The notes below the pieces were generated by a model, which was not told the DNA's origin, searched no databases, and worked only from the letters and a program-made list of their open reading frames with translations. From Streptoalloteichus tenebrarius (GTDB lineage: Bacteria; Actinomycetota; Actinomycetes; Mycobacteriales; Pseudonocardiaceae), in NCBI RefSeq assembly GCF_024171885.1, contig NZ_JAMTCP010000001.1:310001-374000 (forward strand): DNA of 64,000 nt, written 5' to 3'. Position numbers and translations under genes: made by a program. Positions 60,040 through 64,000 of the stretch are shown here, in pieces. Within the stretch, counting starts at the first letter, position 1. Every line of letters begins with the position of its first letter.

Positions 60040-61761
60040 ATGTACAGCACGATGCCGGATGCTCCGCTGACCATCGCCCGCATCCTGCGGTACGGCACCA
60101 CGGTCCACGCTTCGTCCACTGTGGCCACGTGGAACGGGAAGGGTTTCGACCGGAGGAGTTACGCGGAAGTCGGCGAACGGGCGGCCTCCCTGGCGCACGC
60201 GCTCCGCGACCGGCTGGGTGTGCGCCCCGGGACCCGGGCGGAGAGCGAACAGAGCGTCGTCGGCACGTTCATGTGGAACAACGCCCGCCATTTCGAGCTC
60301 TTCGTCGCCGTTCCCGCGATGGGCGCCGTGCTGCACACGCTGAACTGGCGCATGCCCGCGGACCATCTGGCCTACACCATCGGCCACGCCGGCGACGAGG
60401 TGATCTTCGTCGACGCGGGCTTGGCGGAGACGCTCGCTCCCGTGCTCGCGCGCTTGCCGGAGACCGTGCGGCACATCGTCGTCGCCGGTCCCGGAGGCCG
60501 TGAGGCGCTGTCCGGGTTCACCGGCCAGGTGCACGACTACGAGGAGTTGATCAGCGGCTACCCCGGAGACTACCCCTGGGAGGAACGGCTGGACGAGCGC
60601 GCCGCCGCGACGATCTGCTACACCACCGGCACCACCGGAAAACCCAAGGGAGTGGTCTACAGCCACCGCTCGACATACCTGCACTGCTTCCAGGTGATCT
60701 CGCCGAGCCACTACAACATCAGCCCGCACGACGTCATCCTCCAGATCACGCCCATCTTCCACGCGAGCGGGTGGTGCATCCCGCACGCGGCCTTCTTCAC
60801 CGGCGCTGAGCTGCTGCTGCCCGATCGTTTCACCCGAGCGGACTCGCTCGCGCGGATGATCGACGAGGGACAACCCACCTTCAGCGCCGCCGTCCCCACC
60901 ATCTGGTCCTCCCTTCTGGAGGAACTGGACACCCGCGCGTACAACACCGGAAGCCTGACGCGGGCGTACGTGGGCGGTTCCACCTGCCCGCCCGCCCTGA
61001 TGGCCGCCTACCGGGACCGGCATTCCATCGAACTCCTGCACGGCTGGGGGATGACCGAGACCGCGGGGCTGGTCAGCGCGGCGGTCCCGCCCCGAGGGGC
61101 GAGCGCCGACGAGGAGTGGGCCTACCGCGTCAGCCAGGGGCGGTTCCCGCCATCGGTGGAGTTCCGGCTCGTCGGCCCGGACGGCACCCTGGCACCGCAC
61201 GACGGTGTGGCCACCGGAGAACTCCAGCTTCGCGGCCCCGACGTGACCTGCGCCTATCACGGCGGTGAGGGGGCTCCCCCGCAGCGGCCGGCGGAGAGCT
61301 TCACCGAGGACGGCTGGCTCAGGACCGGCGACGTCGGCGCGATCACCGCGAACGGCTACCTGAAGCTGACCGACAGGGTGAAGGACGTCATCAAGTCCGG
61401 CGGCGAGTTCATCTCCAGCGTGCGACTGGAGAACACGCTGATGGAACACTCCGCGGTGGTCGAGGCCGCCGTCGTGGCGGTGTCCGACGACCGGTGGGGT
61501 GAGCGCCCGCTGGCCGCCGTGTCACTGCGCGACAGCGACGTCGACCTCGCGGAACTGCGGGACTTCCTGGCCGAACGCCTCGACGCGTGGATGGTGCCCG
61601 AGCGCTGGGCGGTCCTGCCGGCGATACCCAAGACCTCGGTGGGCAAGTACGACAAGCGAGCCATCCGGGACCAGTACGTGGACGGTCAGCTCCCGATCGT
61701 GGTGCTCGACCGGCACCACGGGTCCCGGCCCACTCGGCGGCCTGGACTCATCGGTAGGTGA
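60040..61761 (+). CDS. AMP-forming acyl-CoA synthetase
   Basis: A 573-residue ANL-superfamily ligase activating a carboxylic acid as acyl-AMP, then acyl-CoA. The P-loop is YTTGTTGKPKGVVYSH (from residue 194). LLHGWGMTETAGLV is motif A5, WLRTGDVGAI holds the ribose-binding Asp, and LKLTDRVKDVIKSGGEFIS is the hinge. The C-terminal catalytic Lys is in KTSVGKYDKR. The layout matches medium- or long-chain fatty acyl-CoA ligases. ATG 60040 follows GGAGGAACG. LeuA- and LeuB-like genes follow on the same strand, suggesting a joint biosynthetic route. Confidence 0.9.
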   Translation: MYSTMPDAPLTIARILRYGTTVHASSTVATWNGKGFDRRSYAEVGERAASLAHALRDRLGVRPGTRAESEQSVVGTFMWNNARHFELFVAVPAMGAVLHTLNWRMPADHLAYTIGHAGDEVIFVDAGLAETLAPVLARLPETVRHIVVAGPGGREALSGFTGQVHDYEELISGYPGDYPWEERLDERAAATICYTTGTTGKPKGVVYSHRSTYLHCFQVISPSHYNISPHDVILQITPIFHASGWCIPHAAFFTGAELLLPDRFTRADSLARMIDEGQPTFSAAVPTIWSSLLEELDTRAYNTGSLTRAYVGGSTCPPALMAAYRDRHSIELLHGWGMTETAGLVSAAVPPRGASADEEWAYRVSQGRFPPSVEFRLVGPDGTLAPHDGVATGELQLRGPDVTCAYHGGEGAPPQRPAESFTEDGWLRTGDVGAITANGYLKLTDRVKDVIKSGGEFISSVRLENTLMEHSAVVEAAVVAVSDDRWGERPLAAVSLRDSDVDLAELRDFLAERLDAWMVPERWAVLPAIPKTSVGKYDKRAIRDQYVDGQLPIVVLDRHHGSRPTRRPGLIGR

Positions 61762-61974
61762 CGCCGCCGCTCTTCGCCACGGGGAAGCCCTCGGCGGGGC
61801 GCACACGTCCGCTTCCGACAGGAATTCCTGTCCCTGTAAGGACTTCTGCTCCGGAGTTCCGAGACCGTCCGCGCTCTTGCCCCTGACCCGCTCTGCGCCA
61901 CATCGCGTCCCGGTGGCGACAACGCCGCCCGCGCGGCGGGGTGTGGCGCCACAAGATCGAGGAGAGAGGGAGAG

Positions 61975-63723
61975 ATGAGCCCTTCAGCACATGAGCACCG
62001 CGCCTTCCGCCCCCAGGACATGGGCGCGCAGACGCCCAGCGGGATGCCCGTGCACAAGTACGCTCCCTACCAGCCGATCGGGCTGGAGGACCGCACCTGG
62101 CCCAGCCGGCAACTGACGCGCGCGCCCCTGTGGGGAAGCGTGGACCTGCGCGACGGCAACCAGGCCCTGCTGGAGCCGATGGACGTCGCCCGCAAGCGCG
62201 TGATGTTCGACCTCCTGGTGTCCATCGGGTTCAAGGAGATCGAGGTGGGTTACCCCGCCTCGTCCCAGGACGACTACGACTTCGTGCGGCACCTGATCGA
62301 GACGGACTCCATCCCCGACGACGTCATCATCCAGGTCCTGTGCTCCATGCGGACCGACGCCATCGACCGGAGCGTCGACGCGGTGCGCGGAGCCCGCAGG
62401 GCGGTCCTGCAATACATCAACCCGACCTCCGTCGCGCAGCGGCGGGTGGTCTTCCGCGCCAGTCGCGAGGAGACGGTGGCGCTGGCCCTCCAGGGCACCC
62501 GGCACGCCGTGCACCTCCAGGAGACGCTGCGGGAGACCGAGCTGTTCCTGTCCTACGTCCCGGAGTCCTGGAGCCAGACCGAACCCGACTTCGGCGTGGA
62601 GATCTGCAACGCGGTGCAGGAGTACTGCGCTCCCCGCACCGACCACACCCTCCGGATCGCCCTGCCCACGACGGTGGAGTGCTTCCCGCCGCACGAGTTG
62701 GCGGACCGCATCGAGTACACGTGCCGGAACCTGGCGTACCGCGAGCGGACCATCGTCACCCTGCACCCGCACAACGACCGCGGCAGCGCCGTCGCGGCGA
62801 GCGAACTGGCGATCCTCGCCGGCGTCGACCGGGTGGAGGGGTGCTTGTTCGGCAACGGCGAGCGCACGGGCAACGTGTGCCTGCCGACCCTGGCGATGAA
62901 CCTGTTCTCCCAGGGCATCGACCCCATGCTCGACCTGAGCGACCTGGACCGCGTCCGCGCGGTGGTCGAGGAGTGCAACCAGCTCCCGGTCTCCGTCCGC
63001 CACCCCTGGGTGGGCGACTTCGTCTACACCTCCTTCGCCGGCACGCACCAGGACGCCATCGCCAAGGGCCTCAAGGACCGCGAGGAGCGGGGGGACCCCG
63101 ACGCCGTCTGGGACGTGCCCTACCTCCCCGTCGACCCCCGCGACATCGGGCGCAGCTACCAGGCGCTGATCCGCATCAACACCCAGTCCGGCAAGGGCGG
63201 CATCGCCCACCTGCTGCGCACCACGCGAGGGCTGGTCCTGCCCAGACCGCTCCAGATCGACTTCGCCCACGTCATGCAGAAGCTCTGTGAACGGCGAGGT
63301 GGCGAGGTCAGTGCGGAGGAGTTGTGGGAGTTCTTCGCGGAGCGGTACGTGGCAGCGGGCACGGACCCCGACGAGGGTGCGGCGGGCGCCCCAGGGATCC
63401 CCGCCTCCGACTGGGTGCCCGGTGACTGGAAGAACTCCGCGAACCGGGTGTTCGCCACCTGGGCGATCCCCGGCGCGGTCCACGGCGTCACCGTGGAGCG
63501 ACTCCAGGGGCGTCCCGGGTACGCCGCCTTCTGTGAGGCCGTCCTGGACGGGCGTTCCCTGTGGGGCGTGGGCCTCCACGAGGAGGAGGCGGAGGCGGTC
63601 CGGAGGGCCGTGCTGGCCGCTGCCCGGCGTGCCAGGGACGAGCAGCCGTCCACGCCGCGCGCCACGCCGGCCGCGCCCGCCAAGGAGCCCGCCAAGGAGC
63701 CCGCCAAGGAGCCCGCCGCCTGA
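61975..63723 (+). CDS. leuA: 2-isopropylmalate synthase-family enzyme with degenerate regulatory domain
   Basis: A 582-residue LeuA-type enzyme condensing acetyl-CoA with a 2-oxoacid. The catalytic barrel is intact: [16 protein letters not shown] (R59, D60), [27 protein letters not shown] (H264, H266) and [20 protein letters not shown]. The C-terminal allosteric domain is abnormal: the D-G-x-G-N-G-P-I-D stretch that binds leucine is absent, though its last element ([14 protein letters not shown]) remains. The tail has three AKEP repeats. Loss of the leucine site suggests a feedback-insensitive paralogue for specialised metabolism. It is followed by a LeuB-like gene. Confidence 0.85.
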   Translation: MSPSAHEHRAFRPQDMGAQTPSGMPVHKYAPYQPIGLEDRTWPSRQLTRAPLWGSVDLRDGNQALLEPMDVARKRVMFDLLVSIGFKEIEVGYPASSQDDYDFVRHLIETDSIPDDVIIQVLCSMRTDAIDRSVDAVRGARRAVLQYINPTSVAQRRVVFRASREETVALALQGTRHAVHLQETLRETELFLSYVPESWSQTEPDFGVEICNAVQEYCAPRTDHTLRIALPTTVECFPPHELADRIEYTCRNLAYRERTIVTLHPHNDRGSAVAASELAILAGVDRVEGCLFGNGERTGNVCLPTLAMNLFSQGIDPMLDLSDLDRVRAVVEECNQLPVSVRHPWVGDFVYTSFAGTHQDAIAKGLKDREERGDPDAVWDVPYLPVDPRDIGRSYQALIRINTQSGKGGIAHLLRTTRGLVLPRPLQIDFAHVMQKLCERRGGEVSAEELWEFFAERYVAAGTDPDEGAAGAPGIPASDWVPGDWKNSANRVFATWAIPGAVHGVTVERLQGRPGYAAFCEAVLDGRSLWGVGLHEEEAEAVRRAVLAAARRARDEQPSTPRATPAAPAKEPAKEPAKEPAA

Positions 63724-63860
63724 GGGCCCGACGTCCGCCACCCGAACGCGGAGTCCGCGGGCGCGGCCCGCGGCCGGTCGCGGATCAGGGCAACCACGAC
63801 CACGCGTGTGCCGCCCGGCCACGGAACACCGGGCCGGTTCTCGACAAGGAGAGAGATGCC

Positions 63861-64000
63861 ATGCCGTACAGACGCAGCATTCGCCTCGCGGTCGTCCCCG
63901 GTGACGGCATCGGTCCGGAAGTGGTGGCGGAAGGGCTGAAGGTCCTGGCCGCCGTGCTTCCTCAGGACGTGAAGCTGGAGACCACCGAGTACGACCTCGG
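63861..64000 (+). CDS. leuB: 3-isopropylmalate dehydrogenase-like protein, 5' end only
   Basis: The first 46 codons of an isocitrate/isopropylmalate dehydrogenase: [20 protein letters not shown] is the family N-terminus with the G-D-G-I-G-P loop. The gene runs off the window. ATG 63861 has AAGGAGAG upstream; ATG 63856 in another frame is rejected. It is the next step after LeuA in chain extension of 2-oxoacids. Confidence 0.85.
   Translation, partial: MPYRRSIRLAVVPGDGIGPEVVAEGLKVLAAVLPQDVKLETTEYDL

Overview
The window is high-GC actinomycete chromosome. Gene style (TetR/AraC/Lrp regulators divergent from redox enzymes and MFS pumps, Lsr2, F420/FMN-type oxidoreductases, ESX-type WXG100-like proteins, type I-E CRISPR repeats) suggests the Pseudonocardiales (Saccharothrix/Actinosynnema/Lentzea-like). 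That placement is inference from gene content, not from a marker gene. No rRNA, tRNA or housekeeping replication gene was seen. Most of the window looks like accessory chromosome: short operons, many regulator-target pairs, and IS, CRISPR and pseudogene debris.

Layout. 1-1.7 kb: IS5-type remnant between two copies of a 116-bp repeat inside remains of a flavin monooxygenase gene. 1.7-4.5 kb: type VII secretion pair (WXG100-like protein plus a polyproline protein with a C-terminal HExxH domain). 5-9 kb: ArsR-SRPBCC operon with an operator in its promoter, an Lrp with two HTH domains, and an MFS exporter. 9-12 kb: large NACHT NTPase. 12-32 kb: regulators paired with metallo-hydrolases, oxidoreductases, an aldehyde dehydrogenase and an FAD monooxygenase; Lsr2 with a long basic linker; a phosphatase-like protein. 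32.7-33.2 kb: duplicated 141-bp element with DnaA-box-like sites. 33-39 kb: serine hydrolase, NmrA/TetR pair, LLM oxidoreductase, thioredoxin, MFS. 40-45 kb: Cys-containing protein of unknown function behind a 13-bp repeat array, truncated MerB-like gene, SDR, PNPOx, and a MerR-PP2C fusion. 45-47 kb: two short type I-E CRISPR arrays without cas genes flanking an Imm1-type immunity gene, then a small HTH/membrane gene pair and a truncated phosphotransferase. 48-56 kb: FAD monooxygenase, SnoaL/TetR pair, IS5 and IS21 remnants, esterase/TetR pair, aldo-keto reductase pseudogene, ProC-like reductase. 57-59 kb: second ESX-type module (WXG-like protein, putative toxin interrupted by an in-frame TGA, lipoprotein). 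60-64 kb: acyl-CoA synthetase, LeuA paralogue, start of LeuB; probably the edge of a specialised-metabolism locus.

How the genes work together. The recurring unit is a regulator beside the enzyme or pump it probably controls, with a palindrome in the shared promoter (ArsR/SRPBCC, AraC/MBL, TetR/FAD monooxygenase, TetR/NmrA, TetR/SnoaL, TetR/esterase). Several regulator genes start 6-7 bases after a -10-like hexamer, suggesting leaderless transcripts. Conflict genes (NACHT, two ESX modules, Imm1, CRISPR) are interspersed with decayed mobile elements. Three intergenic arrays share an exact 13-bp period although their sequences differ.
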